Origin: Parapusillimonas granuli
GTDB taxonomy: Bacteria > Pseudomonadota > Gammaproteobacteria > Burkholderiales > Burkholderiaceae_B
DNA: 52,304 nucleotides
Assembly (NCBI RefSeq): GCF_013416525.1
Contig: NZ_JACCEM010000016.1
Location: forward strand, 1-52,304
Direction of reading: 5' to 3'
The position numbers and the translations under genes are program-made. Positions within the stretch are counted from its first letter, which is position 1. Each line of letters opens with the position of its first letter. The notes beneath the pieces are model-generated. The model saw only the letters and a list, made by a program, of their open reading frames with translations. It was not told the origin of the DNA and searched no databases. Shown here one piece after another: positions 33,987-44,046 of the stretch.

Positions 33987-35891
33987 ATGACTCAAACAGA
34001 AACACCTCCACAGTCGGAAACTCTGGGCTTTCAGGCGGAAGTGAAGCAATTGCTTCATTTGATGATCCATTCGCTGTACAGCAACAAAGAGATCTTCCTG
34101 CGCGAACTGGTCTCGAACGCATCGGACGCCTGCGACAAGCTTCGGTTCGAAGCCATCGACAGCCCCGACCTGTACGAAGGTGACGGCGAATTGCGCATAC
34201 GGGTCGAGTACGACGCCGACAAGAAGACCATTACCGTGTCCGACAACGGCATCGGCATGACGCGCGACGAGGCGGTGGCGAACCTGGGCACGATCGCGCG
34301 TTCGGGCACCAAGGAATTCTTTTCCCAACTGACGGGCGACAAGCAGAAAGACGCCCAACTGATCGGCCAGTTCGGCGTGGGTTTTTATTCTTCTTTCATC
34401 GTGGCGAAGAAGGTTTCGGTGCTGAGCCGCCGCGCCGGCGCGCCCGAAACCGAAGCGGTCATGTGGGAATCCGATGGCCAGGGCGAGTTCTCGGTCACCC
34501 CGGTGGAAAAGGCGGACCGCGGCACGGCGATCACGCTATACCTGCGCGACGACGAAGAAGAATTCGCAAGCGGCTGGAAGCTGCGCGAAGTGCTGCGCCG
34601 CTACTCCGATCATATTTCCCTGCCCATCCAGATGCTCAAGGAAGAGTGGGACAATGAAAAATCGGAGCTGGCCAAGAAAAGCGAATGGGAGACCATCAAC
34701 CAGGCGAGCGCCTTGTGGACACGGGCCAAGTCGGACATCACCGACGAGCAATACCGGGAATTCTACAAGCACGTGGCGCATGATTTCGACGACCCGCTCG
34801 CCTGGACGCACAACCGGGTCGAGGGCCGCAGCGAATACACGCAGCTGCTGTACATCCCCAAGCGCGCGCCGCTGGATCTCTGGGACCGCGAGGGCCGGCG
34901 CGGCGTGAAGCTGTACGTCAAGCGCGTCTTCATCATGGACGACGCCGAACAGCTGCTGCCGGCCTACCTGCGCTTCGTGCGGGGCGTGATCGATTCGGCC
35001 GACCTGCCGCTCAACGTATCGCGCGAGATCCTCCAGGAAAGCCGCGATGTGCGCGTGATCCGCGAGGGCTCCGCCAAGCGCGTGCTGTCCATGCTCGAAG
35101 ACCTGGCGGAGAACAAGCCCGAGGACTATGCGGCCTTCTGGGAACAGTTCGGCCAAGTGCTGAAGGAAGGCACGGGCGAGGACCCGTCCAACCGCGAGCG
35201 CATCGCCAAGCTGTTGCGCTTTGCCTCCACGCATGGCGATACCTCCGCCCAGACCGTATCGCTGGCCGACTATGTGTCGCGCATGAAAGAAGGTCAGGAC
35301 AAGATCTACTACGTCAGCGCTGAAACCTACGCCGCCGCCAGCAACAGCCCGCACCTGGAAATCTTCCGCAAGAAGGGTCTGGAAGTTTTGCTGCTCTCCG
35401 ACCGCGTGGACGAATGGATGCTGTCCTATCTGCGCGAGTTCGAAGGCAAGCCCCTGGCTTCCATCGCCAAGGGCGGGCTGGACCTCGACGCGCTGGCGGA
35501 CGAGGAAGAAAAGAAGCACCAGGCCGAAGTCGCCGAAACCTTCAAGCCGCTGGTCGAGCGCCTGAAGACGGCGCTGGAGGGCAAGGTGAAGGATGTCCGC
35601 GTCACCGGCCGCCTGGTGGATTCCCCCGCTTGCGTGGTGGTGGACGAGCACGAGCTCAGCCCGCATCTCTTGCGCATGCTGCAGGCCGCCGGCCAGGCCG
35701 CGCCCGAAGTCAAGCCCATACTCGAGATCAACCCGGAGCACGGGCTGATCGCCAAGGTGCAGGCCGCGTCGGACGACACCTTCGGTGAATGGGCCCAGGT
35801 GCTGCTGGATCAGGCCATGCTGGCGGAAGGCGGCGGCCTGGCCGACCCGGCCGCTTTCGTGAAGCGCATGAACAAGCTGCTGCTTGGCTAG
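33987..35891 (+). CDS. htpG: Chaperone protein HtpG (Hsp90)
   Basis: 634 aa starting [20 protein letters not shown]. Bergerat-fold ATPase motifs: [19 protein letters not shown]-type helix ([16 protein letters not shown]), [14 protein letters not shown], and [20 protein letters not shown] lid region. The middle domain has [17 protein letters not shown], and the C-terminal dimerisation domain is present. It is an ATP-dependent cytosolic chaperone for folding and remodelling under stress. The ATG at 33987 is chosen because the 37 residues before it would overlap the promoter. The sigma-32 type promoter predicts heat induction. Complete. Confidence 0.97.
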   Translation: MTQTETPPQSETLGFQAEVKQLLHLMIHSLYSNKEIFLRELVSNASDACDKLRFEAIDSPDLYEGDGELRIRVEYDADKKTITVSDNGIGMTRDEAVANLGTIARSGTKEFFSQLTGDKQKDAQLIGQFGVGFYSSFIVAKKVSVLSRRAGAPETEAVMWESDGQGEFSVTPVEKADRGTAITLYLRDDEEEFASGWKLREVLRRYSDHISLPIQMLKEEWDNEKSELAKKSEWETINQASALWTRAKSDITDEQYREFYKHVAHDFDDPLAWTHNRVEGRSEYTQLLYIPKRAPLDLWDREGRRGVKLYVKRVFIMDDAEQLLPAYLRFVRGVIDSADLPLNVSREILQESRDVRVIREGSAKRVLSMLEDLAENKPEDYAAFWEQFGQVLKEGTGEDPSNRERIAKLLRFASTHGDTSAQTVSLADYVSRMKEGQDKIYYVSAETYAAASNSPHLEIFRKKGLEVLLLSDRVDEWMLSYLREFEGKPLASIAKGGLDLDALADEEEKKHQAEVAETFKPLVERLKTALEGKVKDVRVTGRLVDSPACVVVDEHELSPHLLRMLQAAGQAAPEVKPILEINPEHGLIAKVQAASDDTFGEWAQVLLDQAMLAEGGGLADPAAFVKRMNKLLLG

Positions 35892-35898
35892 AAGGCAA

Positions 35899-35926
35899 GG
35901 AATCGGGCCCTATCGGGTCCGATTCC
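35899..35926. terminator. Hairpin between converging htpG and rraA-like genes
   Basis: GGAATCGGGCCC-TATC-GGGTCCGATTCC, a 12-bp stem with one wobble. There is no T tract on either side, so it may act as a weak bidirectional terminator or 3'-end stabiliser. Confidence 0.5.
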
Positions 35927-35940
35927 GGGGAAGCCTCGGC

Positions 35941-36561
35941 TTATTTCGCGTAGGCGTTGGTGTATGTGCCGTTCGCGATGGCCGCCAGCATGTCGGCTTC
36001 CTTCTTTTCCTGGGCGCGGACGGCTACCAGCAATTCTTTGGCACCTTCCACGGGGAAGGCGACGATGCCGTCGCCGTCGCCCACGACGATGTCGCCGGGG
36101 TTGACGATCATGCCGCCCACGGATACCGGCACATTGATTTCACCGGGGCCGTTCTTGTAGGGGCCGCGGTGGATGGCCGCCTTGGCGAAGACGGGGAAAG
36201 TATTTGCCGCAATGACGTCCACGTCGCGGATGGCGCCGTCGATGACGAAGCCGACAGCGCCGCGCGACTTGGCGATGGCGGCCATGATCTCGCCGATCAC
36301 GGCGCGGCTCAGGTCGCCGCCGCCGTCCACGATGATGAAGTCGCCCGGCTGGATCAGGTCCAGCGCCTTGTGCACGGTGGCGTTGTCGCCGGCACGGGTG
36401 CGCACGGTCAGCGCGCGCCCGGCCACGGCGCCGGTGCAGTGGTGGAAGGGGCGTATGCCGACGGCGCCCGGCTCGCGCGCCAGGTTGTCGCTGATGATGG
36501 CCGTGGACGAGCTCGCATAGGCTGCGATGAGTTCGCTCAATTCGTTCTGTGTGGTCGACAT
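35941..36561 (-). CDS. RraA-like protein / 4-hydroxy-4-methyl-2-oxoglutarate aldolase family
   Basis: 206 aa. Family motifs: GDFIIVDGGGDLSRAVIGEI, GFVIDGAIRDVDVIAA (the DGxxRD motif that binds the divalent metal and substrate), then VSVGGMIVNPGDIVVGDGDG. HMG/CHA aldolases cleave 4-hydroxy-4-methyl-2-oxoglutarate in aromatic catabolism. The RNase E inhibitor RraA shares the fold, and the two cannot be told apart safely here. Presence of the R-D pair favours an enzyme. It stands alone, convergent with htpG. Confidence 0.82.
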   Translation of the reverse strand: MSTTQNELSELIAAYASSSTAIISDNLAREPGAVGIRPFHHCTGAVAGRALTVRTRAGDNATVHKALDLIQPGDFIIVDGGGDLSRAVIGEIMAAIAKSRGAVGFVIDGAIRDVDVIAANTFPVFAKAAIHRGPYKNGPGEINVPVSVGGMIVNPGDIVVGDGDGIVAFPVEGAKELLVAVRAQEKKEADMLAAIANGTYTNAYAK

Positions 36562-36683
36562 GGGGTTGTATCCGTCCTTGGTTTGAATGATGTGCCGCTA
36601 ATTCTATGAAGGCTGCTAGTTTCTAAAAAGCGATAAATAAGCATGGTGCTCGATCGCTTTCCGGAATGCCGGGCGCGTGAGTT

Positions 36684-37271
36684 TCATGGAACCGGTGGAA
36701 GCTGCCTGCGCAGCCAGCCGCCTTCCCGGCCATAGCGGGCCCAGTCGAAGGCCGGGCCGGGGTCGGTTTTGCGGCCGGGGGCGATGTGTTCGTGGCCGCG
36801 CACGGCGTTCAATGGATGCCGGGCGCGCAACGCGGCCGTCAGCCGCCTTGCGGCACCGTATTGTTCATGGGTGTAGGGCAGGGTGTCGGTGCCTTCCATT
36901 TCTATGCCGATCGAAAAGTCATTGCAGCGTTCGCGGCCCTGGAAGGACGACACGCCGGTATGCCAGGCGCGCAGGTCGGTGGCGACGAACTGCACGATCC
37001 GGCCGTCCCGGCGCACAAGGAAGTGGGCCGACACCCGCAGCCCGCGCAGCCGCGGCAGCCAGGGATGCGAGTCGTAGTCCAGCCGGTTCAGGAAAAGATC
37101 GATGACCTCCGTGCCGCCGAACCGGCCGGGCGGCAGGCTGATGTTGTGCATGACCAGCAGGGTGGCATCCTGGCCGGGCGGGCGCTCGTCATGATTGGGC
37201 GAGGGCGCCAGGGCGACGCCGGCGGACGGCCGCAGCCAGCCGTGGCGGTCCAGCTGCAGTGTGCTCAGCAT
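36684..37271 (-). CDS. ampD: 1,6-anhydro-N-acetylmuramyl-L-alanine amidase AmpD
   Basis: 195 aa. Amidase_2 domain: TLLVMHNISLPPGRFGG (first zinc His), VSAHFLVRRDGRIVQFVATD, RAWHTGVSSFQGRERCNDFS, GIEMEGTD, and VRGHEHIAPGRKTDPGPAFD (second His and Asp ligands). It cleaves anhydro-muropeptides in the cytoplasm during wall recycling, and its loss induces AmpC in many Gram-negatives. It starts 3 bp after the stop of the upstream PP0621-type gene on the same strand. Complete. Confidence 0.95.
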   Translation of the reverse strand: MLSTLQLDRHGWLRPSAGVALAPSPNHDERPPGQDATLLVMHNISLPPGRFGGTEVIDLFLNRLDYDSHPWLPRLRGLRVSAHFLVRRDGRIVQFVATDLRAWHTGVSSFQGRERCNDFSIGIEMEGTDTLPYTHEQYGAARRLTAALRARHPLNAVRGHEHIAPGRKTDPGPAFDWARYGREGGWLRRQLPPVP

Positions 37272-37274
37272 GGC

Positions 37275-37538
37275 CTAGTAGGGCCTTTTGACGTTGGCGG
37301 GCCCAAGGCGGGCGTGTTCCTGGCTGCACCAGGTGTGGCCGTCGATCAGCACGGCCTCGGACCGCGGCAGGTGTATGCCGCAATGTTCGCAGCGGACCAT
37401 GGATTCCGGCTTGGCGCCGGGCCGGGGTGCGTCAGGGGCGTTTTCGTTCAGGCGGCTTCTTTCATTGTGGCGGGCCAGCACGCGGGCGGCCATCAAGGCG
37501 GCGAGAATGAGTATGATCCAGAATAATATTTTTCCCAC
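37275..37538 (-). CDS. PP0621-type small membrane protein with zinc-binding tail
   Basis: 87 aa. An N-terminal transmembrane helix (ILFWIILILAALMAARVLA) is followed by a Pro-rich linker and VRCEHCGIHLPRSEAVLIDG with HTWCSQEHARLG, a C-x2-C ... C-x3-H zinc-knuckle. This matches the small PP0621-family protein often encoded next to ampD or ccsA-like genes in beta- and gamma-proteobacteria. Function unknown. Lies between ampD (3 bp) and the ccsA-like gene (1 bp), so the three are co-transcribed. Confidence 0.85.
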   Translation of the reverse strand: MGKILFWIILILAALMAARVLARHNERSRLNENAPDAPRPGAKPESMVRCEHCGIHLPRSEAVLIDGHTWCSQEHARLGPANVKRPY

Positions 37539-37539
37539 T

Positions 37540-38394
37540 TCAGCCCCGGTGCAGTATCACGTCGATGACGAAACGGCTGCCGCTGTACGACAGCAATATG
37601 AAGGCGAAGCCGACCAGGGTCCAGCGCAAGGCGATGCGCCCGCGCCAGCCGCGCGTATAGCGGCCCACCAGCAGGCCGCCGAAGGTGAACCAGGACAGCA
37701 GCGTGAATATGGTTTTGTGGTCCATGGGCACCAGGTTGGTGGTCAGGCGTATGGACACGATGGCGCCGGTGATGACGGTGAGCGTCAGAATGGCGAAGCC
37801 GAACCAGATCAGCCTGAACAGCAGGACTTCCTGCACCAGGAGCGGCGGCATGGAGTCCAGGGCGCGCCCCATGATGCTGCGCATGGCCGCGGATTCCACC
37901 GGCCGGTGCAGCTGGCGGTCGAGGGCCGCCATGAGCACGGCCTGCAGCGCCGCCACGGTGATCAGGCCGTAGGCGGTGAGTGCGATGAGCAGATGCAGGC
38001 GCAGCCATTCGCCGGCCTGGGCGATCAGGTGCCCGCCGGGAAACAGGCCGGCCACCAGCGTCGCCGCCGCGGACGCCGGCAGCAGGATGAGCAGCAGGCC
38101 GTCGATGCGCATGGCGAAGCTTTCCAGCCAGAACACGACCATGCCCAGCCAGATGGCGGCGGACAGGGCCAGCGCCCAGCCCAGGTAGATGCCATGGCTG
38201 CCCGGCAATATCGTTTGCGCGAGGCCCGCGCCGTGCAGGGCGATGGCGCCCGCCAGGCAGACGCGCCGGACTTTTCCGGCCGATACGCCGCCTTCCTTGC
38301 CGGCTCGGTTCGACCACAATGGCTTCCATAGCGAACCGGCCAAAATGGCGTATGCCGCGGCGGCCAGCAAGTGAAATACAATGCCTGAAGACAT
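37540..38394 (-). CDS. CcsA/YpjD-like inner-membrane cytochrome c assembly protein
   Basis: 284 aa with about eight hydrophobic helices (for example AAAYAILAGSLW, LLLILLPASAAATLVAGLFP, ILTLTVITGAIVSIR). It belongs to the cytochrome c assembly superfamily (CcmC/CcsA, YpjD/HemX type): the conserved late region DHKTIFTLLSWFTFGGLLVG, then RGWRGRIALRWTLVGFAFIL, is typical. In proteobacteria the gene lies divergent from ffh, as here. A role in haem handling is inferred from the family; it is not the cytochrome c synthase itself. Confidence 0.85.
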   Translation of the reverse strand: MSSGIVFHLLAAAAYAILAGSLWKPLWSNRAGKEGGVSAGKVRRVCLAGAIALHGAGLAQTILPGSHGIYLGWALALSAAIWLGMVVFWLESFAMRIDGLLLILLPASAAATLVAGLFPGGHLIAQAGEWLRLHLLIALTAYGLITVAALQAVLMAALDRQLHRPVESAAMRSIMGRALDSMPPLLVQEVLLFRLIWFGFAILTLTVITGAIVSIRLTTNLVPMDHKTIFTLLSWFTFGGLLVGRYTRGWRGRIALRWTLVGFAFILLSYSGSRFVIDVILHRG

Positions 38395-38416
38395 AGTCCC
38401 TTAACGTTCTGGTTGT

Positions 38417-38433
38417 CGGACTATTTTAGTCCG
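38417..38433. promoter_or_regulatory. Palindrome in the divergent ccsA-like/ffh intergenic region
   Basis: CGGACTA-TTT-TAGTCCG, 23 bp before the ccsA-like start and 44 bp before ffh. The symmetry suggests an operator, but a transcript hairpin is equally possible. Confidence 0.3.
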
Positions 38434-38476
38434 GATACAGACAGATCATTTAGCAAGTTTAAGCGAAACCATTGTT

Positions 38477-39898
38477 ATGCTCGACAATCTGACCCAACGG
38501 CTTTCGCGCGTCGTCAAGACCATGCGCGGCGAGGCGCGGCTCACCGAAGCCAATACGCAAGACATGTTGCGCGAGGTCCGCATGGCCTTGCTCGAGGCCG
38601 ACGTGGCGCTGCCCGTGGTGCGCGATTTCGTCGCGCGGGTGAAGGAACGCGCCCTCGGCCAGGACGTGGTCGGCAGCCTGAACCCCGGCCAGGCGCTGGT
38701 CGGCATCGTGCACAAAGAGCTCACCGCGCTCATGGGCGGCGACCTGGGCGAAGCCGCCAGCGAGCTTTCCCTGGCCACGCAGCCGCCCGCCGTGATCCTG
38801 ATGGCGGGCCTGCAAGGGGCGGGCAAGACCACCACCACCGGCAAGCTGGCCAAGTGGCTGGCCGAAGGCAATCACACCCACAACGGCCGCAAGACCGGCA
38901 AGAAGAAGGTGCTGGTGGTCAGCGCCGACGTCTACCGCCCCGCCGCCATCGAGCAATTGAAGACGGTGGCCGCCCAGGTCAAGGTGGATTTCCTGCCTTC
39001 CGACGCCACGCAGAAGCCCGAGCACATCGCGCAGGCTGCGCTGGACCACGCCAGGCGCCATCACTACGACATCCTCATCGTCGATACGGCGGGCCGGCTG
39101 GGCATAGACGAAGCCATGATGCGCGAGATCCGCGCCCTGCATGATCTTCTCAAGCCCATCGAAACCCTGTTCGTGGTCGACGCCATGCAGGGCCAGGACG
39201 CCGTCAACGTGGCGCGCGCTTTCGCAGACGCCTTGCCGCTGACCGGGGTGGTGCTGACCAAGCTGGACGGCGATGCGCGCGGGGGCGCCGCGCTGTCGGT
39301 GCGCCATGTCACCGGCAAGCCGCTCAAGTTCGTGGGCCTGTCGGAAAAGCTCGACGGGCTCGAGCCCTTCCACCCTGAACGCATGGCGCAGCGCGTGCTG
39401 GGCATGGGCGACATCGTGTCGCTGGTCGAGCAGGCGCAGCGCAACATCGACGTGGCCGAGGCCGAAAAGCTGGCGGCCAAGATCAAATCGGGCGATCGCT
39501 TCGACCTGAACGATTTCCGCGAACAGCTCATGCAGGTCAAGAAAATGGGCGACATGGGCTCGCTGCTGGAAAAGCTGCCCGCGCAGTTTGCGCAGGCGGC
39601 CGGCCAGCTGCAAGGCGGCCAGGCCGAGAAACAGCTGCGCCGCAGCGAAGGCATACTCAATTCCATGACGCCGGCCGAGCGCGCCAAGCCCGAGCTCCTG
39701 AAGGCGTCGCGCAAGCGCCGCATCGCGGCGGGCGCCGGCGTGCCGGTGCAAGAGGTCAACCGCCTGCTGTCCCAGTTCGATCAGATGCAGGGCATGATGA
39801 AGCAGATGAAGAAGGGTGGCATGGCCAAGATGATGCGCGCCATGGGTGGGCTCAAGGGCATGGGCAAGGGCGGCTTCCCGGGCTTCGGCCGCCGCTGA
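38477..39898 (+). CDS. ffh: Signal recognition particle protein Ffh
   Basis: 473 aa. N domain MLDNLTQRLSRVVKTMRGEA. The G domain has G1 GLQGAGKTTTTGKLAKWL, G2/G3 ADVYRPAAIEQL and DTAGRLGIDEAM, and G4 TKLDGDARGGAALS. The Met-rich M domain includes FDQMQGMMKQMKKGGMAKMM and the RNA-binding LLKASRKRRIAAGAGVPVQE. It is the SRP GTPase that targets inner-membrane proteins to FtsY and SecYEG. A first ATG at 38477 fits the family start. Divergent from the ccsA-like gene, an arrangement common in proteobacteria. Complete. Confidence 0.97.
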   Translation: MLDNLTQRLSRVVKTMRGEARLTEANTQDMLREVRMALLEADVALPVVRDFVARVKERALGQDVVGSLNPGQALVGIVHKELTALMGGDLGEAASELSLATQPPAVILMAGLQGAGKTTTTGKLAKWLAEGNHTHNGRKTGKKKVLVVSADVYRPAAIEQLKTVAAQVKVDFLPSDATQKPEHIAQAALDHARRHHYDILIVDTAGRLGIDEAMMREIRALHDLLKPIETLFVVDAMQGQDAVNVARAFADALPLTGVVLTKLDGDARGGAALSVRHVTGKPLKFVGLSEKLDGLEPFHPERMAQRVLGMGDIVSLVEQAQRNIDVAEAEKLAAKIKSGDRFDLNDFREQLMQVKKMGDMGSLLEKLPAQFAQAAGQLQGGQAEKQLRRSEGILNSMTPAERAKPELLKASRKRRIAAGAGVPVQEVNRLLSQFDQMQGMMKQMKKGGMAKMMRAMGGLKGMGKGGFPGFGRR

Positions 39899-39909
39899 CG
39901 CATTCGGTG

Positions 39910-39927
39910 CGCGGCGCTCGCGCCGCG
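39910..39927. terminator. Hairpin between converging ffh and thiS
   Basis: CGCGGCG-CTCG-CGCCGCG, 12 bp after the ffh stop, followed by TTATTCC. A compact GC stem with a short weak T run; probable terminator of ffh. Confidence 0.55.
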
Positions 39928-39943
39928 TTATTCCCGCCCGCCG

Positions 39944-40144
39944 TCAGCCCCCGCCCACCGCCACCACGATCTCGATTTCGTCGTTGTCGGCGATGGGGGT
40001 GGATGCATGTTGGCTCTTGGGGACGATGTCGCCGTTGCGCTCTACCGCGATGCGCTTGTCCTGGTAGCCCAGGTGCCGCACGAGACCCGCGATGGTGTCG
40101 ATCTGGTCAAGCTGCAATGGTTTGCCATTGAGGGTGACGTTCAT
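39944..40144 (-). CDS. thiS: Sulfur carrier protein ThiS
   Basis: 66 aa starting MNVTLNGKPLQLDQIDTIAG and ending in VVAVGGG. The C-terminal Gly-Gly is adenylated and thiocarboxylated to deliver sulfur for the thiazole ring of thiamine. The beta-grasp pattern (DKRIAVERNGDIVPKSQHAS) fits ThiS rather than MoaD. The ATG at 40144 is the family start; 13 upstream codons are spurious. No thiG is adjacent. It follows pip by 35 bp on the same strand. Confidence 0.9.
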   Translation of the reverse strand: MNVTLNGKPLQLDQIDTIAGLVRHLGYQDKRIAVERNGDIVPKSQHASTPIADNDEIEIVVAVGGG

Positions 40145-40179
40145 GGTCTGGAATCCTGCGTGATCAAGGTTGTTGGCTA

Positions 40180-41136
<957 letters not shown>

Positions 41137-41172
41137 TCAGGGTGACGATGAAACCGGCAGGCGGCGGCCCGC

Positions 41173-41868
41173 CTACTTGCGCTTGAAAATCAGGTCCCAC
41201 ACGCCATGGCCGAGCCGCAGGCCGCGGGTTTCGAACTTGGTCTGTGGGCGGAAGTCCGGGCGGGGCGCATAGCCGTCGCAGGTGTTTTCAAGCAGGGGTT
41301 CGCCGCCGAGCACCGCCAGCATCTGCTCGGCGTAGTTTTCCCAGTCGGTCGCGCAGTGGATGTAGCCGCCCGGGCGGATGCGGCTGGCCAGCAGCGCAAT
41401 GAACGGGGGCTGGATCAGGCGGCGCTTGTGGTGGCGCTTCTTGGGCCAGGGATCCGGGAAATAGATGTGCACGCCCGCCAGTGTATCGGGGGCGATCATG
41501 TCGCGCGCGACTTCCACCGCATCGTGCTGGATGATGCGTATGTTGCGGACGCCGGATTCATCGATGCGCTTGAGCAGCGCCCCGACGCCGGCGTTGAAGA
41601 CCTCCACGCCAAGGAAGTTGTCGTCGGGACGGGCTTCAGCGATTTTCTGCGTGGTTTCGCCCATGCCGAACCCGATTTCCAGGATGGTGGGCGCATTGCG
41701 CCCGAAAGCCTTGTCCAAGTCCAGGACGGCGGGGCGATAGGGAATGGCCCATTGCGGCATCAGGCGGTCCAGCGCGGTCTTCTGCCCCGGCGTAATGTGC
41801 GAGCGCCGATGCACGAAGCTGCGTATGTGGCCGAATTTCGATTCGGGAGTTTCGGTGCTTGTATTCAT
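41173..41868 (-). CDS. trmB: tRNA (guanine-N7-)-methyltransferase TrmB
   Basis: 231 aa. SAM-binding motif [20 protein letters not shown], then [20 protein letters not shown] and the signature [20 protein letters not shown], and a C-terminal [17 protein letters not shown]. It makes m7G46 in the variable loop of tRNAs. The first ~35 residues are variable. It lies 51 bp upstream of pip. Complete. Confidence 0.96.
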   Translation of the reverse strand: MNTSTETPESKFGHIRSFVHRRSHITPGQKTALDRLMPQWAIPYRPAVLDLDKAFGRNAPTILEIGFGMGETTQKIAEARPDDNFLGVEVFNAGVGALLKRIDESGVRNIRIIQHDAVEVARDMIAPDTLAGVHIYFPDPWPKKRHHKRRLIQPPFIALLASRIRPGGYIHCATDWENYAEQMLAVLGGEPLLENTCDGYAPRPDFRPQTKFETRGLRLGHGVWDLIFKRK

Positions 41869-41929
41869 AGGCTGGATTGTAGTGATTGCCGGAGTTTATT
41901 TCATGAATTCGGCATACGGATGCATGGTC

Positions 41930-41960
41930 TTGCGCACGAAACCGCGGTCGGCGCTATAAT
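41930..41960 (+). promoter_or_regulatory. tRNA-Gly promoter
   Basis: A perfect TATAAT at 41955-41960, 35 bp before the mature tRNA. TTGCGC at 41930-41935 may be the -35 with a rather long 19-bp spacer. Confidence 0.55.
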
Positions 41961-41995
41961 GCAAAGCCTTTGACGAGGCGCTCGCCTCGTCGCAT

Positions 41996-42069
41996 GCGGG
42001 TGTAGCTCAATGGTAGAGCAGAAGCTTCCCAAGCTTAAGACGAGGGTTCGATTCCCTTCACCCGCTCCA
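41996..42069 (+). tRNA. tRNA-Gly (anticodon CCC)
   Basis: 74 nt, GCGGGTGTAGCTCAATGGTA to an encoded CCA. Acceptor GCGGGTG/CACCCGC, anticodon loop TTCCCAA (CCC) and T loop GGTTCGATTCC. Intact, with no attachment repeat next to it. Confidence 0.95.
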
Positions 42070-42080
42070 GGATTCAAGCA

Positions 42081-42107
42081 AGGCCTAGGCTTCGGTTTGG
42101 GCCTTTT
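42081..42107 (+). terminator. Terminator of tRNA-Gly
   Basis: AGGCCTAGGC-TTCG-GTTTGGGCCT (with wobble pairs) followed by TTT, 12 bp after the tRNA. The UUCG-type tetraloop supports a real terminator. Confidence 0.65.
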
Positions 42108-42212
42108 GTATTTGGCGCAGCAGTTCCGTGCGCTCGGGCGAACCACTCGTCCACCGGACGCCTGCCCGGCATTGAAGTACTCTTCAGCTATCTCAATGCC
42201 GGCACGATAAGC

Positions 42213-43268
42213 ATGCAAGACGATCTTTTTGGAGATGCGGCGCCCCAGCCGCCAGCCAAGTCCCTGGCCAATGCAGCGCCTCGTGTGCCTTCGGCGTCCT
42301 CTGCCGGCCAGAACGCGGCCAAAGTGCGTCCCGCCCCCACTGTGCAGGCTTGGTGCGAGCTGGCGCGGCAGTTGCCGGCACAGTTGCGTTTCGGTGTCTC
42401 CACATGGTCCTATCCGGGCTGGGAAGGCCTGGTCTGGGACGGCGTCTACGATGCGAGCACCCTGTCGAAGAACGGCCTTGACGCCTACCACCGGCATCCG
42501 CTGTTGCGTACGGTCTGCGTGGACCGCACGTTCTGGCGCCCTTTGACGGCAAGCCAATATGCCGCGTATGCGGGCCAGGTCGATGATGACTTCCGTTTCG
42601 TCGTCAAATGCCCGGCGAGCATCACGGACGCCCAGATACGCAGCGCCGAAGGCAAGGGGCGCGAGCCCAATCCCGGCTTTCTCGAACCGAGCCTCGCCAT
42701 CGAACACTTTGTGCAACCGACGCTCCAAGGACTGGGCGCCAAGCTCGGCGTTCTCGTCTTCCAGCTGAGTCCTTTGCCGTGGAGCCTGCTCAGCCGGCCC
42801 ATGTTAGTGCTGGACAGGTTGGATCGTATGCTGGTCGCCGTCCGGCAAGCCTTGCATGCACACGCCTCTGTGATCGTCGCCGTGGAAGTCCGAGATCCCG
42901 AGCTGCTGGGCAAGGCGCTGGTTGACACACTCAAGGCGCATGGCGCCACCTTCTGCCTGGGCCTGCATGCCAAGATGCCGCCGATCGAAGAGCAGCTGCC
43001 CATGCTGCGTGCGCTCTGGCCGGGTCCGCTGGTCTGCCGGTGGAACCTGAATCGCATCTTTGGCGCGTATGGCTATGCCGACGCGCAGAAGAAGCACGAT
43101 CCGTTCAACGCCATCCTCAGCGAGGATCCCCACACGCGCGCCGTGCTGGCGCGCACCATCCGCGGCATCACGGGCGCAGGCCAACCGGCCTACGTGACCA
43201 TCAGCAACGATGCCGAAGGCTGCGCGCCGCTCTCTATTCAGAAGCTCGCGCAGGCTGTTGTGGCGTAG
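42213..43268 (+). CDS. DUF72 (YecE-like) protein
   Basis: 351 aa. The DUF72 pattern LRFGVSTWSYPGWEGLVW is followed by YHRHPLLRTVCVDRTFWRPL, FRFVVKCPASITDAQ, LGVLVFQLSPLPWSLLSRPM, SVIVAVEVRDPELLGKAL and PAYVTISNDAEGCAPLSIQK, a TIM-barrel family of unknown reaction. The N-terminal ~60 residues are Ala/Pro-rich and longer than in many members; they may be a linker, or the start may be downstream. It is the last core-type gene before the CRISPR locus. Confidence 0.88.
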   Translation: MQDDLFGDAAPQPPAKSLANAAPRVPSASSAGQNAAKVRPAPTVQAWCELARQLPAQLRFGVSTWSYPGWEGLVWDGVYDASTLSKNGLDAYHRHPLLRTVCVDRTFWRPLTASQYAAYAGQVDDDFRFVVKCPASITDAQIRSAEGKGREPNPGFLEPSLAIEHFVQPTLQGLGAKLGVLVFQLSPLPWSLLSRPMLVLDRLDRMLVAVRQALHAHASVIVAVEVRDPELLGKALVDTLKAHGATFCLGLHAKMPPIEEQLPMLRALWPGPLVCRWNLNRIFGAYGYADAQKKHDPFNAILSEDPHTRAVLARTIRGITGAGQPAYVTISNDAEGCAPLSIQKLAQAVVA

Positions 43269-43376
43269 GGGCTGTCTGGCTGTAGAGTATGCTGGAGATC
43301 GGCTGCAACATGAATGTTGGTCGTCGCGGAGCTCGGTAGACAAGCCTGCGACCCATCTGCAGGAAGCGTCAGTCTT

Positions 43377-43563
43377 GTAGTGGAATGCGCGAGCCCGGAG
43401 CGTACAGTGGATTTCCAGTAGCGGCTCGTGCGAATTCAACTAATTGAAACCAAAAGATTTTTCCCGAGGACTGTGACATTCTTTGCTGACGCTTGGCTAC
43501 GATGTAGAAGTTCGCGGAGAAGAGGAGTTGCCGCCTGTGGGGGCAGTAAGTTACAAAGCGTAA
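43377..43563 (+). promoter_or_regulatory. Leader of CRISPR array 1
   Basis: AT-richer stretch directly before the first repeat. It aligns over about 150 bp with the leader of array 2 (50309 onward), sharing blocks such as TTGAAA, CCGAGG, GACGCT and GTTCGC in the same order. It would carry the array promoter and the integration signal read by Cas1-Cas2. Confidence 0.7.
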
Positions 43564-43862
43564 GTCGCACCCTTTGCGGATGCGCGGATTGAAACGGGTG
43601 TGGGGTACATCATCGTGGTCATGGACGGCTGTCGCACTCCGCGCAGGCGTGTGTGGGTTGTAACAACATCCCGGACTCGTGGCACAGAATCTGCGGCCGT
43701 TACGCCCTTCGCGGGCGTGTGGATTGAAACCTAATAGACGGGCTTTGGTTCCTAATGGACGGAAAGTCACCTTCGCGGGTGCGTGGGTTGAAACGAAAGA
43801 TCACGATCGCGTGGGAACGACGCCAGCCAGAGCACACCGTGTGTGAGTACATGGTGTGAAAC
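43564..43862 (+). CRISPR. Degenerate type I-C CRISPR array 1 (5 repeats, 4 spacers)
   Basis: Repeats of about 32 nt start GTCGCAC and end GTGGATTGAAAC or a variant: 43564-43595, 43631-43664 (2-nt insertion, ends TTGTAAC), 43699-43730 (closest to the I-C type), 43766-43794 (3 nt short) and 43831-43862 (badly decayed). The spacers of 34-36 nt keep normal I-C spacing. No two repeats are identical, so the array is decaying. Orientation is plus, towards cas3. Spacer targets are unknown without a search. Confidence 0.82.
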
Positions 43863-44046
43863 TCGATGTCGAGGTGGTAGCAGTCCATCTTGTCTTCGGG
43901 TACCCGCGGCGGCGAGGGCTCAAAGCTAGACTCTGTGCTCTCGACCTTGTTCAAGTCTCACAGTTGGGGGGATGGTTTTCTTAGCAAAGCAAGAAGCTGG
44001 AAACTTAGGCTGGCTACTAAATGATACATTCAGATAAAAAATATAT

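Noticed and set aside
34536-35741. 401-aa minus-strand open frame
   Set aside because: Antisense shadow of htpG.
38459-39751. 430-aa minus-strand open frame
   Set aside because: Antisense shadow of ffh.
43369-43770. 133-aa and similar small frames across CRISPR array 1
   Set aside because: They read through repeats and spacers, and the repeated NPH(A/T)REG-type peptides come from the CRISPR repeats.
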